NCBI GenBank assembly: GCA_963814875.1
Contig: CAWFFJ010000021.1
Coordinates: 74,907 to 138,906 of the forward strand
Reading direction: 5' to 3'
Origin: CAVSIS01 sp963814875
GTDB taxonomy: Bacteria; Acidobacteriota; Thermoanaerobaculia; Thermoanaerobaculales; Sulfomarinibacteraceae
Length of the DNA stretch: 64,000 nucleotides
Shown here: positions 26,902 to 39,248 of the stretch, one piece after another
Numbering within the stretch: the stretch's first letter is position 1
Layout of the letters: every line of letters starts with the position of its first letter
Notes under the pieces: model-generated
Databases searched by the model: none
Seen by the model: only the letters and a program-made list of their open reading frames with translations
Told to the model about the DNA's origin: nothing
Position numbers and translations under genes: made by a program

Positions 26902-27205
26902 AGGAGCAAACGACAGGAGCGCCTCGGTTCGGGGCGCCATTTCCTCGCGCTGCGCCTTCACTTCTCGTCAGGTGGCGATGCGAGGGCCGCGGGGCGTTGT
27001 CGGATGTGGCTTTCTCGGTGTGTCAGCGCCCGCAGGTGTAGCAGCGCTACGTCGAGGACGCCGGCGCGCGGAAAAATCGGCAGATGCCTGCGCAGCGTGG
27101 TCCGCAGCCGCCATCCTGCGAGACGTACAGGCCTGCTCACAACCCTGCGGGGGCCTCGCGACGGAGCCTGCCTCGATCCGCGGGTCTGGGGGAGAGGGTG
27201 GGGAG

Positions 27206-27291
27206 CGCCTGCGGCTCGGGGCACTACCTCATCACCACGGCAGGACCCGCATCGCGTCCCTCGCGACGCGGCGGTCCGATGTCCGCGGGTC
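27206..27291. repeat. 86-bp direct repeat, copy 2
   Basis: Second copy of the repeat at 26816-26901. Recombination between the two would delete 390 bp. Confidence 0.85.
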
Positions 27292-27536
27292 TCGAGCAGA
27301 ACGCGAGCAGGAGAGGAGGTCAGGCGGTCGGTTCGAAGCTCCTCACTCCTCACGCTTTACTCTTCACTCCGGAAGGGCGCCGATGTCGTCGATGGCGGGT
27401 ATCCCGGTCATCCATCCCACGGCCGTGCCAGCCCCGCTCCGCGAGGCGGTCCCGGGCTCTTCAGGCTGCGAAGGTGCCGGTGCGGAAGCCTCATACCTTC
27501 GGGCGGTTCGCGTAGACTCGGAGACCGGAGGAACCG

Positions 27537-29063
27537 ATGAGAAGATCCTTCCTTGCCGTGCTGGTCGTGCTCGTGGCCTTCCCGGGCTTCGCACAGATCC
27601 GGACCGAAAAGCCGCCGCTGCACGCGAAGCGGTGGTTGGCGATCACCGGCAAGCCGCTCTCAGCCACCGCCGGAGCGATGATCTTCCAGGAGGGCGGCAA
27701 CGCCGTCGACGCGGCGGTGGCGATGATCGCAGCGGGCTGCACGATGTGGGACACGCTCGGGTGGGGCGGCGAGACCCAGGCGCTCATTTACAACCCGAAG
27801 ACCGGCAAGGTGATCGGCATCGATGCCCTGGGCGTTGCGCCCACCGGCGCAACCCCCGAGCTGTTCAGGAGCCAGGGGATGAGCTACCCGCCCGAGTACG
27901 GCCCGCTCGCGGCGGTGACGCCCGGCACGCCGGGCGGCATCCTGGTGATGCTCGCCGAGTACGGCAGGCTCTCGCTCGCGGAAGTGCTCCAACCGGCCAT
28001 CGACATGGCCGACGGCTACCCGATCGAAGCCCAGGCCGCGAATACGATCGAGCGTCAGAAGGCGTGGATCCAGAAGTGGCCGTACTCCCGCGACCTGTTC
28101 CTGGTCCACAGGACGGATCGCGAAGCCGGGAACGGCGCCGCGGCTGGCGCCGAGCAGAACGGCGGTGGGCCGACACCCGCGCACGACCGTGCCGCGGAAG
28201 GCGTCACCGGCACCCACCTCGAGGGGCCGGAGCCGGGCGAGATCTTCCGCCAGCCCGACCTCGCCGCCACGCTGCGCAAGCTCGTGGCCACCGAGCAGGC
28301 GGCGCTGAAGGCTGGCAAGTCCCGCAAGGAGGCGATCTACGCGGCCTATGACCGCTTCTACAAGGGCGACATCGCGGCGGAGATCGCGCGCAGTACCCAG
28401 GAGCAGGGCGGCCTCATCACGACCCGCGATCTCGCGAGCTGGCAGGTGAAGATCGAGCAACCGGTCACCACCAGCTACCGCGGGATCGACGTCTACAAGC
28501 TCACCGTCTGGACCCAAGGGCCGGCCATGCTCCAGGCGCTCAACATCCTCGAGGGCTTCGACCTCAGGTCCATGGGGTACAACTCCTCCCGCTACATCAA
28601 TACGGTCTACCAGGCGATGAGCCTGGCCTTCGCCGACCGCGACTTCTACTACGGCGATCCGTACGTCCCGCCCGAGGAACCGGTCGCGGGGCTCCTCTCG
28701 AAGGCGTACGCGGCCGAGCGGGCCAAGCTCATCGAACCTGCCCACGCCAACCCGGGTATCGCTCCGGGCGACCCTTACCCCTTCCAGGGCGGAGACGAAC
28801 CCGTTCAAAGGACTGCTCGCTGGCTGGAAGGCGGCGGCAGCCGAACCGCCCGACGCGCGCAACCGGGTGCTCGAGGCGTCGCTCGGCCCGGAGGACCTCG
28901 CACGCTTTCGCGAGACATTCACCGCCGGCACAACCTCGGTGGAGGCCGCAGACTCCGAGGGCTGGGTGGTATCGGTCACGCCGAGCGGCGGGTGGATCCC
29001 GGCGGTGATCGCCGGCCGGACCGGCATCGGCCTGAGCCAGCGCATGCAGTCCTTCGTCCTTGA
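27537..29063 (+). CDS. ggt: Gamma-glutamyltransferase, N-terminal part (frame-broken)
   Basis: The ATG at 27537 has GGAGGAA upstream. A signal peptide (LAVLVVLVAFPGFA) precedes a gamma-glutamyltransferase large-subunit sequence: GGNAVDAAVAMIAAG, WGGETQALIYNPKTG, AVTPGTPGGILVMLAEYG and TQGPAMLQALNILEG. Homology in this frame stops at about 28797 (DPYPFQGG). The sense continues one base over (NPFKGLLAGWKAA, then TTSVEAADSEGWVVSV) until about 29130, and one more base over to 29506. The catalytic Thr (about 28930, GTTSVEAADS) lies in the middle frame. Read straight, this frame ends as nonsense at 29063 and the enzyme would lack its nucleophile. Either a pseudogene or sequence errors; see the findings. 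A 40-residue insert (about 195-235, Gly/Ala/Glu-rich) is also unusual. Confidence 0.75.
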   Translation: MRRSFLAVLVVLVAFPGFAQIRTEKPPLHAKRWLAITGKPLSATAGAMIFQEGGNAVDAAVAMIAAGCTMWDTLGWGGETQALIYNPKTGKVIGIDALGVAPTGATPELFRSQGMSYPPEYGPLAAVTPGTPGGILVMLAEYGRLSLAEVLQPAIDMADGYPIEAQAANTIERQKAWIQKWPYSRDLFLVHRTDREAGNGAAAGAEQNGGGPTPAHDRAAEGVTGTHLEGPEPGEIFRQPDLAATLRKLVATEQAALKAGKSRKEAIYAAYDRFYKGDIAAEIARSTQEQGGLITTRDLASWQVKIEQPVTTSYRGIDVYKLTVWTQGPAMLQALNILEGFDLRSMGYNSSRYINTVYQAMSLAFADRDFYYGDPYVPPEEPVAGLLSKAYAAERAKLIEPAHANPGIAPGDPYPFQGGDEPVQRTARWLEGGGSRTARRAQPGARGVARPGGPRTLSRDIHRRHNLGGGRRLRGLGGIGHAERRVDPGGDRRPDRHRPEPAHAVLRP

Positions 29064-29506
29064 CCCGGCGGAGAACCCCTACAACGTCGTCGAGCCGGGT
29101 CAGCGCCCGCGGGTCACGCTCACTCCCACGCCTCGCGCTCAAGGCAGGCAAGCCGTTCCTGTCGTTCGCGGTCCAGGGCGGCGACACCCAGGACCAGAAC
29201 CTCCTCCAGCTCTTCCTCGACGTCGTCGAGTTCGGGATGACGGTGCAGGAGGCGACCGAGGCGGCCAACTTCAACAGCTACCAGATGCACAGCTCGTTCG
29301 GCGCGCACGAGTCGATCCCCGGCAAGGTCCTGCTCAGGAACGACGTTCCGCCGTGGGTCGTGAGCGAGCTCCACGACATGGGCTACAGCATGGTCTTCGC
29401 CGACAGGACGTCGGGCCCGATCAACGCGATCCTGTTCGACAGCGAGCACGGCACCATGTGGGGCGGGTCGAGCAACTTCGGCGAGGACTACGGCATCGGC
29501 TGGTGA
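29060..29506 (+). CDS. ggt: Gamma-glutamyltransferase, C-terminal part (frame-broken)
   Basis: This is the third frame of the same gene. Meaningful sequence starts near 29132 with LALKAGKPFLSFAVQGGDTQ, which matches the family's conserved segment before the C-terminus (K-D-G-K-P ... GGD-x-Q-Q). LLQLFLDVVEFGMTVQEATE follows, ending GGSSNFGEDYGIGW. The middle part, with the catalytic threonine, lies at about 28798-29130 in another frame. Removing one C from the CC at about 29131 would join the frames. Confidence 0.65.
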   Translation: MTRRRTPTTSSSRVSARGSRSLPRLALKAGKPFLSFAVQGGDTQDQNLLQLFLDVVEFGMTVQEATEAANFNSYQMHSSFGAHESIPGKVLLRNDVPPWVVSELHDMGYSMVFADRTSGPINAILFDSEHGTMWGGSSNFGEDYGIGW

Positions 29507-29633
29507 CACGGCCTGATGGCCGCAGCTGCTGAGGCCCAACATGATGATCGAGGGGCACCGCCGGTGCCTGGCTTGAAAGAGTAGCGACAGCCTATCGCGT
29601 TGAAGGAGCGTCGCATCGACACTCGCTCATTGA

Positions 29634-29639
29634 TATAGT
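29634..29639 (+). promoter_or_regulatory. TATAGT -10 element of the RNB gene (leaderless candidate)
   Basis: TATAGT ends seven bases before the A of the ATG at 29646, which has no Shine-Dalgarno sequence. The spacing predicts transcription starting at or next to the start codon. No clear -35 is present. Confidence 0.5.
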
Positions 29640-29645
29640 CGGGTG

Positions 29646-31124
29646 ATGACAAACAGCGACCACACCAACCGCGCCACGCTTCGCCGGATCGCGCATCGTG
29701 CAATGCTCGACCGCGGCCTGGAGCCCGACTTTCCCCCAGCGGTGATGGCCGAGCTGGCGACGATGGGACCTCCGCCCGCGGCCGCGGCGCGGGACCTGCG
29801 TCACTTGACCTGGGCCTCGATCGACAACGACGACTCGCGCGACCTCGACCAGCTCACCCTGGCGCAGACCCTGCCGGGCGGCGCGGTGAAGGTGCTGGTG
29901 GCAGTTGCGGATGTGGCCGCCCTGGTGGCACGGGGATCGGCCGTCGACGCTCATGCACAGACCAACACGACCTCGGTTTACACGGCGGCTGAGATCTTTC
30001 CCATGCTGCCCGAGCGGTTGTCCACCGACCTCAGCTCGCTTGCCGACCGACAGGACCGACCGGCTGTCGTCGTCGAGATGATCGTCAGGGAGGACGGCTC
30101 CCTGGATGGGACCGACCTCTACCAGGCGCTCGTCCACAACCACGCCAAGCTCTCCTACAACGGCGTCGCGGCCTGGCTGGACGGCACTGGACCGATGCCG
30201 GAGGCAGTCGCAGCAGTCCCCGGCCTCGAGGCCAACCTGCGGCTCCAGGACTCGGTGGCGCAGCTGCTCAAGACGCTCCGGCACGAGCACGGTGCCCTCG
30301 ACCTGCAAACTCTCGAGGCGCGGGCGGTGTTCGACGCAGACCAGATCCACGACCTTGCTGCCGAGGAGAAGAACCGCGCCAAGGAGCTCATCGAGGACTT
30401 CATGATCGCGGCCAACGGCGCCACCGCGCGCTTTCTGGAGGCCCGTGGCGTCCCTTCGTTGCGCCGTGTAGTGCGGAAACCGAAACGTTGGGAGCGGATC
30501 GTCGAGCTCGCCGCACAGGTTGGCGAGCGGCTCCCCGCCGCGCCCGATGCGCGTTCCCTGGCGCTCTACCTGGCGAGGCGTCAGGCCGCGGACCCGGTCG
30601 GCTTTCCCGACCTGTCGCTGGCCGTGGTCAAGCTGCTCGGGTCGGGAGAGTACGTTGTCGAGCTGCCGGGGCAGGAAGCGCCCGGTCACTTCGGCCTGGC
30701 GGTCAGGGACTACACCCACTCGACCGCGCCCAACCGCCGCTTCCCAGACCTGGTCACCCAGCGCCTGGTCAAGGCAGCGTTGGCCGGGGCGCCGCCTCCC
30801 TACAGCGCCGACGAGCTTGGCGCGCTCGCCACCCACTGCACTGTCCAGGAGGACGCCGCCAACAAGGTCGAGCGTCAGGTCGCCAAGTCCGCGGCGGCGC
30901 TGCTGCTTTCATCGCACGTCCGAGAGCGGTTCGACGCGATCGTCACTGGCGCCTCGGCCAAGGGCACGTGGGTTCGCATCTTCAAACCGCCCGCGGAAGG
31001 GAAGCTGGTCCATGGCTCATCCGGCCTTGACGTGGGCCAACGCGTTCAGGTGCAGCTCATCCGCACTGATGTGGAGCGCGGTTTCATCGACTTCAGGCGG
31101 GTGGGTAACCCGAGCCGCAGCTGA
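29646..31124 (+). CDS. RNB-domain exoribonuclease (RNase II/R family)
   Basis: The ATG at 29646 gives 492 residues. The RNB catalytic domain starts near residue 55 with SIDNDDSRDLDQL, whose aspartates bind the catalytic Mg2+. It continues through VADVAALVARGSAVD, ERLSTDLSSLAD and the late DYTHSTAPNRRFPDLVTQRL, with conserved Thr/Arg contacts for RNA. The C-terminal 90 residues resemble an S1-like fold (GASAKGTWVRI, GQRVQVQLIRTDVERGFIDF). The usual N-terminal cold-shock domains are absent, giving a compact protein like the short RNase II homologues of deinococci. It degrades RNA 3' to 5'. The end overlaps the convergent nucleotidyltransferase gene by 32 bp. Confidence 0.9.
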   Translation: MTNSDHTNRATLRRIAHRAMLDRGLEPDFPPAVMAELATMGPPPAAAARDLRHLTWASIDNDDSRDLDQLTLAQTLPGGAVKVLVAVADVAALVARGSAVDAHAQTNTTSVYTAAEIFPMLPERLSTDLSSLADRQDRPAVVVEMIVREDGSLDGTDLYQALVHNHAKLSYNGVAAWLDGTGPMPEAVAAVPGLEANLRLQDSVAQLLKTLRHEHGALDLQTLEARAVFDADQIHDLAAEEKNRAKELIEDFMIAANGATARFLEARGVPSLRRVVRKPKRWERIVELAAQVGERLPAAPDARSLALYLARRQAADPVGFPDLSLAVVKLLGSGEYVVELPGQEAPGHFGLAVRDYTHSTAPNRRFPDLVTQRLVKAALAGAPPPYSADELGALATHCTVQEDAANKVERQVAKSAAALLLSSHVRERFDAIVTGASAKGTWVRIFKPPAEGKLVHGSSGLDVGQRVQVQLIRTDVERGFIDFRRVGNPSRS

Positions 31125-32055
31125 GCCGTGCACTGAGCTCGTGCGCCTCCTCCTCGGTGTCGATGTCCATCGCGATGGAGAGGTCGTCGACGATCGGCAC
31201 TACCGCCCTGCGCTCGGGAAACTGCTTGCGGTGCTGTCTCCTGACGAACAGGATGCGCAGCGCATCCTCGAGCCGGGAGCACGTGATCGTCCCTTTCCGA
31301 AGCTCGCCCGCCGCCGCAATCCCCGCACGGATGAGGGTCCAGGTGAGGGTCGGCGGACGAAAGCTCGAAAGGCTGCGCAGGTCTGCAGCAAGCAAGCCCA
31401 ACACCAGCCTGCGCAACATCACGTTGCGACGGCGGTCGATCGGCTGGTTGCGGGTCGCGTACGCGATCTGGAAGATCTTGTAGGCGAGGTCGAGGGACAA
31501 CGCGTCGGGGTCGATCACGACGAGGTGTCCCGGCAGTGCTTCCACCGCAGGCTCGCCCACTTGAGGCACGATCCGGTACCTCGGCTTCCAGGCCGATGCC
31601 CCCATGGCTCGATCATCCTGCTGGACCCGAACCATGGGCGCCCAGAGATCACACGGCGCGTGCTCAAAGTAGAGGGCCAGCAGGCGCTTGAGCGTTGCGA
31701 CCTCGGGCACGACATCGCACGTCAAGAAGGCGACCGGCGACGCCGGGTGGTTTGGGCGGACTGTCTCCAGAGCGCTCTGGATGTTGTGCCCGAACGGGCC
31801 GTCGGTGTCAACCAGAATCGCTGAGCCGACGAGATGGCGGTAGACACGCTCGGGTCCCGCGAGGTACACCGGGGCGAAGCAGCCGGAATTGCGGGCACGG
31901 TCAAGCACGACCTCGACCAGGGAAGTCCCCACGACCAAGATGTCGGCTCCCTTGTAGCCGGACAGCGGGTGTTGATTCCCCGACTCTCGAGGCATCACCG
32001 GCGGAATGTGGTCAGTACCACCGAGCACGATCAATGGGAGTTGCTGCGGTTTCAT
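31093..32055 (-). CDS. NTP-transferase-domain (MobA/GlmU-like) nucleotidyltransferase
   Basis: The ATG at 32055 (MKPQQLPLIVLGGTD) gives 320 residues. The N-terminal segment LIVLGGTDHIPP stands where the glycine-rich NTP-binding loop of nucleotidyltransferases is expected. It is followed by KGADILVVGTSLVEVVLDRA, AILVDTDGPFGHNIQSAL and VAFLTCDVVPEV, whose Asp may bind metal. The fold is GT-A/NTP-transferase-like, but the typical G-G-x-G-x-R loop is altered. The C-terminal 130 residues are helical and unrecognised. A role in activating a sugar or cofactor is likely, with the substrate unknown. It converges on the RNB gene. Confidence 0.65.
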   Translation of the reverse strand: MKPQQLPLIVLGGTDHIPPVMPRESGNQHPLSGYKGADILVVGTSLVEVVLDRARNSGCFAPVYLAGPERVYRHLVGSAILVDTDGPFGHNIQSALETVRPNHPASPVAFLTCDVVPEVATLKRLLALYFEHAPCDLWAPMVRVQQDDRAMGASAWKPRYRIVPQVGEPAVEALPGHLVVIDPDALSLDLAYKIFQIAYATRNQPIDRRRNVMLRRLVLGLLAADLRSLSSFRPPTLTWTLIRAGIAAAGELRKGTITCSRLEDALRILFVRRQHRKQFPERRAVVPIVDDLSIAMDIDTEEEAHELSARLSCGSGYPPA

Positions 32056-32221
32056 CGCCTTCCTCGGCCAGCTCCGATGACCTGGTTGCGCGTGCCGGAC
32101 CACTGATTCGAAACCAGCTTTCAGGCCGCTCGTTGTACTGAGCCTTCAGGTTCATGGTAGTGCACTCGCAGGTCCCGGAGCGAGGTGGGCGATCGTCAAC
32201 CTCAACGCGGAGGCGTTTGTC

Positions 32222-32227
32222 TATACT
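32222..32227 (+). promoter_or_regulatory. TATACT -10 element of the ABC-F gene
   Basis: TATACT lies ten bases upstream of the ATG at 32238, which has no Shine-Dalgarno sequence. The transcript leader would be very short. Confidence 0.45.
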
Positions 32228-32237
32228 CTTCGCTTGC

Positions 32238-34070
<1,833 letters not shown>

Positions 34071-34071
34071 C

Positions 34072-34821
34072 CTAGAGCTTCATCCGCTTGAAGATCGGCT
34101 CAGGGATGGTGCGGATGACGAGCATGATGAAGCGCCAGAACCAGGGTGTGTAGAGCACGTTGCGGTGGCGCCGGATGGCCCGCTCGATGTCCCGCGCGAC
34201 CTTCTCGGGCGAGGCGAGCAGGGGAGAGCGCGGGTCGACCACACCCTGGGTCATGGCGGTGTCGACGAAGCCGGGCTTGACGGTAAGGACGTGGACGCCT
34301 TTCGGGGCGAGCCGGTTGCGCAGCCCAGACAGGTACGCCGACAGGCCTGCTTTGGCGCTGCCATAGATGAAGTTCGACTGCCGGCCGCGGTCTCCCGCGA
34401 CCGAGGAGACGGCCGCGATCCAGCCGTGCCCCTGCTCCTCGAGGTGAGCCGCTGCGAGGTCGAGCAGCACCACCGGGGCGACCAGGTTGACCTCGAGGGC
34501 GGCCCGCGCAGCGTCCGGCTCACGGTACGCGAGTTCCTGGTCGGGAAGGGTGCCGAAGCACAGCACGACGCCGTCGAGCGCATCCCCCGCCGCCTCCAGG
34601 CAGCGCGCGAGGAACGCTGGGTGGGTGTCCGGGTCGAGGGCGTCGAAGGCGAGCGACTCGGTTGTCGTCCCGCTGCGGGTCGAGAGGTCCGCGGCGAGCG
34701 TCGCGAGCGCCTCAACGTCCCGCGCGGCGAGGATGAGCCGGTCGCCGCGGGCGGCCAGTAGGCGGCACAGGGCGCGAGCGATGCCTGAGGTGGCGCCGAG
34801 GACGAGGACCGTTTCGCTCAT
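34072..34821 (-). CDS. dprE2: Short-chain dehydrogenase, DprE2-like
   Basis: The ATG at 34821 has GGAGGAG just upstream and overlaps the end of the DprE1-like gene by 4 bp. The 249-residue SDR has LVLGATSGIARALCRLLA (nucleotide-binding), an NLVAPVVLLDLAA segment, and the catalytic Ser (AAVSSVAGD) with YGSAKAGLSAY. The C-terminus (YTPWFWRFIMLVIRTIP) is hydrophobic, as in DprE2. In mycobacteria DprE2 reduces the keto intermediate made by DprE1 to decaprenylphosphoryl-arabinose. Order and coupling with DprE1-like and UbiA genes support the assignment; the lipid product here is inferred. Confidence 0.85.
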   Translation of the reverse strand: MSETVLVLGATSGIARALCRLLAARGDRLILAARDVEALATLAADLSTRSGTTTESLAFDALDPDTHPAFLARCLEAAGDALDGVVLCFGTLPDQELAYREPDAARAALEVNLVAPVVLLDLAAAHLEEQGHGWIAAVSSVAGDRGRQSNFIYGSAKAGLSAYLSGLRNRLAPKGVHVLTVKPGFVDTAMTQGVVDPRSPLLASPEKVARDIERAIRRHRNVLYTPWFWRFIMLVIRTIPEPIFKRMKL

Positions 34822-36194
34822 GGCTCCTCCACGATCCCGAGGCGCCGGGCCTGGGACGATATGAAGCGGTGGTTCGGGTCGAGGCGGGCCTTGACGGAAC
34901 GGAACGCGGACAACGTGGGGTACATGGCGGCAAAGGCCTCGGCGGTCGTGAGCGCATCCTTGGCGAGGTAGAGCCGTCCACCGTGGCGGAGCAGGATCTC
35001 GTCCAGTCGGCGCGCGAACCGGCGAAGCGGCTCTCCGGTGTTGGGCAGGTCGAGCGCGAGGGTGTGCCCGGGCTCGAGGTAGGAGAGCATCCCGCCGCTT
35101 GCCGGTCCCGTTGTCTTGAGCACCGACAGGAACGAGGCCGCCCGCGCCTCGGAGATGGCGCCGAGCAGCTCGACCAGGCCGCGGCGGGATGTCGCCGGGG
35201 GCAGCAGAGCCTGGTACTGGACGAAGCCGCGGCGGCCGTAGACGCGGTTCCAGTCGGCGATCCCGTCGAGAGGGTGGAAGAAGGACCGTGCATCGACGAT
35301 CTTCGTCCCAGTCCCGTGGGTGGCGTAGTACGCGGTGTTGAACGCCCTGACTGTCAGAGGATTGAGAGTGATTGACGGCAACTGGAAGGGGATTGAGAGG
35401 GCGAGACCACGGGGCGGGCGAAGCGGCTGCGCCTTGGCGCGTGCCGGCAGCTCCTCGAGGGTCGCCTCGTCGCCGAACATGAGCACCGAGCGGCCGAGGG
35501 AGCGTCCCTGTGCCAGGCAGTCCACCCAGGCCACGGAGTACGGAGAAGCGTTGGCGGTACTTTCGAAGCGCTCGAGGGTCTCGTCGAGGTCCCGGGTGCG
35601 CAGCTCGGTGACTCGGCAGTAGGCCGTCTCGATCGGCTTGAGCCGGATCCGAGCCGCGGTCACGATCCCGGTCAGGCCCATGCCGCCTACCGTCGCCCAG
35701 AAGGCCTCGGGCTCGCTGTCGCGCGAGCAGCGCAAGGCTTCGCCCGAGGCAAGCATCAGGTCGAGGTCGACCAGGCAGCTCGCGAAGGAACCGACCTGGT
35801 GGTGGTTCTTGCCGTGCACGTCGGCCGCGATGGCGCCGCCGACGGTGACGAAGCGGGTGCCGGGCATGACCGGTAGCGTCCATCCGCGCGGGACGAAGGT
35901 GTCGAGAATGTCGCCCAGGCTCACCCCGCCCTGGCACGAGAGAACGCCCGATCCGGGATCGAAGTCGATCAGGGCGTCGAGGCGCGTGAGGTCGACCACG
36001 AGGCCGCGCTGGTTCAGTGCGGAGTCGCCGTAGGCACGGCCGAGCCCGCGCGGGATGAGTGAAGCGCCGGTCTCGTCAGCGATCATCGGCGTGAGCCGCG
36101 ACCGCGAGTCGGGACGGGCCACTCGGCAGCGCTCGCGCGGCAGGTTGCCCCAGCCGCTCAGCTCGACGGTCGTCCCGGGATGCGCCTGGACCAC
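34818..36194 (-). CDS. dprE1: FAD-linked oxidase, DprE1-like
   Basis: A GTG at 36194 starts a 458-residue protein, nine bases after the stop of the UbiA gene. The FAD domain carries RGLGRAYGDSALNQRG, PVMPGTRFVTVGGAIAADVHGKNHH (split here; both halves as in DprE1) and GSFASCLVDLDLMLASGE. The C-terminal domain ends with GGRLYLAKDALTTAEAF and LDPNHRF. The enzyme oxidises the 2'-hydroxyl of decaprenylphosphoryl-ribose in the first half of the epimerisation. By my recollection of the mycobacterial protein, the cysteine bound by benzothiazinones (Cys387) lies in a V/I-C-V-D-F-P stretch; here the equivalent is LALDLP, so that cysteine is replaced by alanine. Confidence 0.87.
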   Translation of the reverse strand: MVQAHPGTTVELSGWGNLPRERCRVARPDSRSRLTPMIADETGASLIPRGLGRAYGDSALNQRGLVVDLTRLDALIDFDPGSGVLSCQGGVSLGDILDTFVPRGWTLPVMPGTRFVTVGGAIAADVHGKNHHQVGSFASCLVDLDLMLASGEALRCSRDSEPEAFWATVGGMGLTGIVTAARIRLKPIETAYCRVTELRTRDLDETLERFESTANASPYSVAWVDCLAQGRSLGRSVLMFGDEATLEELPARAKAQPLRPPRGLALSIPFQLPSITLNPLTVRAFNTAYYATHGTGTKIVDARSFFHPLDGIADWNRVYGRRGFVQYQALLPPATSRRGLVELLGAISEARAASFLSVLKTTGPASGGMLSYLEPGHTLALDLPNTGEPLRRFARRLDEILLRHGGRLYLAKDALTTAEAFAAMYPTLSAFRSVKARLDPNHRFISSQARRLGIVEEP

Positions 36195-36203
36195 CCCGCG
36201 CCC

Positions 36204-37664
<1,461 letters not shown>

Positions 37665-37870
37665 CGTTCGGCCCGAATCCTACCATCGCTGAGGCATCGA
37701 GAGTCAGGGCGCGGGAGTGTTTCGTCGGCGAGGTGTGCTCTGCGAAGGGCGGTGGGGCAGGGTGCCTCGAAGTGCCGGGGTCCGGGAGGGGGCGGTCCTC
37801 TGGCTTCGGCCGTGCTTGGATCGAGAGACAGCGGTACGATCACTGTGGTGCGGTTCAAAGGGGACTGGTC

Positions 37871-38965
37871 ATGACGCTCGAACGGAGGACCGGTATCAGG
37901 CTGATCGTCGCTGGGTTGCTGGCGAGCGTGGCGGCGGGCTGCGCGTCGACGACCTTCCCGTGGCTCACCGCGAGCTACTACGGCCAGAGCCCCGAGGCCG
38001 CGCTGACCGTGCTCGACGTCCTCCCCGTGGCCGACCGCGACGCTGTTCTCGCCACGATGGAGGAGTCGATGATCCGGCTCGAGCTGGGCGACTACCAGCG
38101 CAGCCGGGAGGTCGCGTTGCGGGGTCTGGATTGGCTCGACAACGGTGCCGGCGAACCGACAGCGCCTCAGAATTTTTTCCGTGGCGAGTCGTTCGAGCGG
38201 GTGTGGCTCGCCACCGTCGTGATGCTGGACTCCTTGGCGCGACAGGACGAGAAGCATGCCGCCCACGACGCCGAGCGCGTCCTGGCCGGAATCCGGTCGT
38301 CCGATTGTGCGCCGTGCGCCTTTGCCTTCAGCCGCTGGACCGCAGCCCTCGCCCTCGCCCGGGTCGGTCGCGTCGAAGAGGCGCGAGGAGCCCTTGCCGA
38401 AGCTGTGCGCGCGAAACCCGATCAACCGTTCCTGCTCGCCGAGCTGGCCCGCCTCGGCGGCCTGCCGGACCTCGCATCGGGCCTTCTCCTGCTGCCCGGG
38501 CCGGAGGGCTCGACGCCGGAAGGGGGGCCGCGGGAGCTGGTCGTCCTGCTGTTGCTCGGCGCCGGGCCGGACAAGGTCGTGGTCGACGCTCCGGGCCCGG
38601 ACGGCGCACCGACGTCGCGCCTGCGCTTTGTCGCCTCGGCCTGGGATACGGGCGAGGTCGGGGTGGTTGCGACCGACACGGGGGAGGTTCATCCCGCGGT
38701 GGTTCTGACCGACATGACCGAGCTTGCCGAGGCGAGCCTCGAGTCGCGCCTCGGTGCCGGAGACCTCGCCGGCGACGGCGACCTGCGGACCTGGTCGACG
38801 CTTCCGGCAACCTGCCAGGCGGTGCGCCTGGCCCTGCCGGGGACGGCAGGCTGGGTGGAGCTGACGGTCGTCGACGACGCGGGCGAGACCGTCTCCGAAG
38901 AGATCGTAGAGCTGCCGTCGCAGTGGCGCACGGGCCCCCTGTTCGTGGTGCGCCGGGTGCCGTAG
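37871..38965 (+). CDS. Lipoprotein of unknown function
   Basis: AAGGGG seven bases upstream supports the ATG at 37871; the product has 364 residues. The N-terminus has a lipoprotein signal (LIVAGLLASVAAGC). WLTASYYGQSPEAALTVLD and ATMEESMIRLELGDYQRS follow, then TPR-like helices to about residue 210 and a beta-rich C-terminal domain. The N-terminal pattern reminds me of a conserved family of uncharacterised TPR lipoproteins (COG3014-like), but this is uncertain. It stands alone between the divergent UbiA operon and the next gene. Confidence 0.6.
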   Translation: MTLERRTGIRLIVAGLLASVAAGCASTTFPWLTASYYGQSPEAALTVLDVLPVADRDAVLATMEESMIRLELGDYQRSREVALRGLDWLDNGAGEPTAPQNFFRGESFERVWLATVVMLDSLARQDEKHAAHDAERVLAGIRSSDCAPCAFAFSRWTAALALARVGRVEEARGALAEAVRAKPDQPFLLAELARLGGLPDLASGLLLLPGPEGSTPEGGPRELVVLLLLGAGPDKVVVDAPGPDGAPTSRLRFVASAWDTGEVGVVATDTGEVHPAVVLTDMTELAEASLESRLGAGDLAGDGDLRTWSTLPATCQAVRLALPGTAGWVELTVVDDAGETVSEEIVELPSQWRTGPLFVVRRVP

Positions 38966-39035
38966 CAGCGCGTGCCGCAGAGCCGGGCGACCGTCCTTGA
39001 ATCGTGTGACCGCGGTCGGGGGCTCTACGGTACGC

Positions 39036-39068
39036 GCCTCCTAAATCGGCTGCGCCGATCTTGGAGGC
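39036..39068. terminator. Hairpin after the lipoprotein gene
   Basis: Arms of 15 bp (GCCTCCTAAATCGGC and GCCGATCTTGGAGGC) with two mismatches and a TGC loop lie about 70 bp after the stop. There is no T tract, so it may be a stability hairpin rather than an intrinsic terminator. Confidence 0.45.
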
Positions 39069-39236
39069 AGATTGTGGGTGGGGTGAGGTGGCAAGGGCGG
39101 TGGACAGCCCATCGGCGCCTGCTCAGAGCACAGGAGGTCGTCTGCTTCGGCTACGTCCAAAGCGATCTGACGGCAGGCGATGCGGTGTGCGCAGCGAGAT
39201 GGCCAGCGTTGCGTGCGGGTCGGGGTCGAGGCGTCG

Positions 39237-39242
39237 TAGACT
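39237..39242 (+). promoter_or_regulatory. TAGACT -10 element (leaderless candidate)
   Basis: TAGACT is followed by exactly six bases and then the GTG start at 39249, with no Shine-Dalgarno sequence. Confidence 0.45.
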
Positions 39243-39248
39243 GGGCGT

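Larger units (their letters stand above)
26713..27536. other. Repeat-bearing intergenic region
   Basis: These 824 bases have no credible gene; the long ORFs across it are low-complexity frames of high-G+C DNA. It contains an 86-bp direct repeat (separate entries), a hairpin at 26791-26835 and a related hairpin near 27031-27075. Both hairpins have GTAGC/GCTAC inner arms and a GAGGA-like segment. TAGACT at 27513-27518 is a likely -10 for the gamma-glutamyltransferase gene, which has GGAGGAA before its ATG. Confidence 0.6.
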
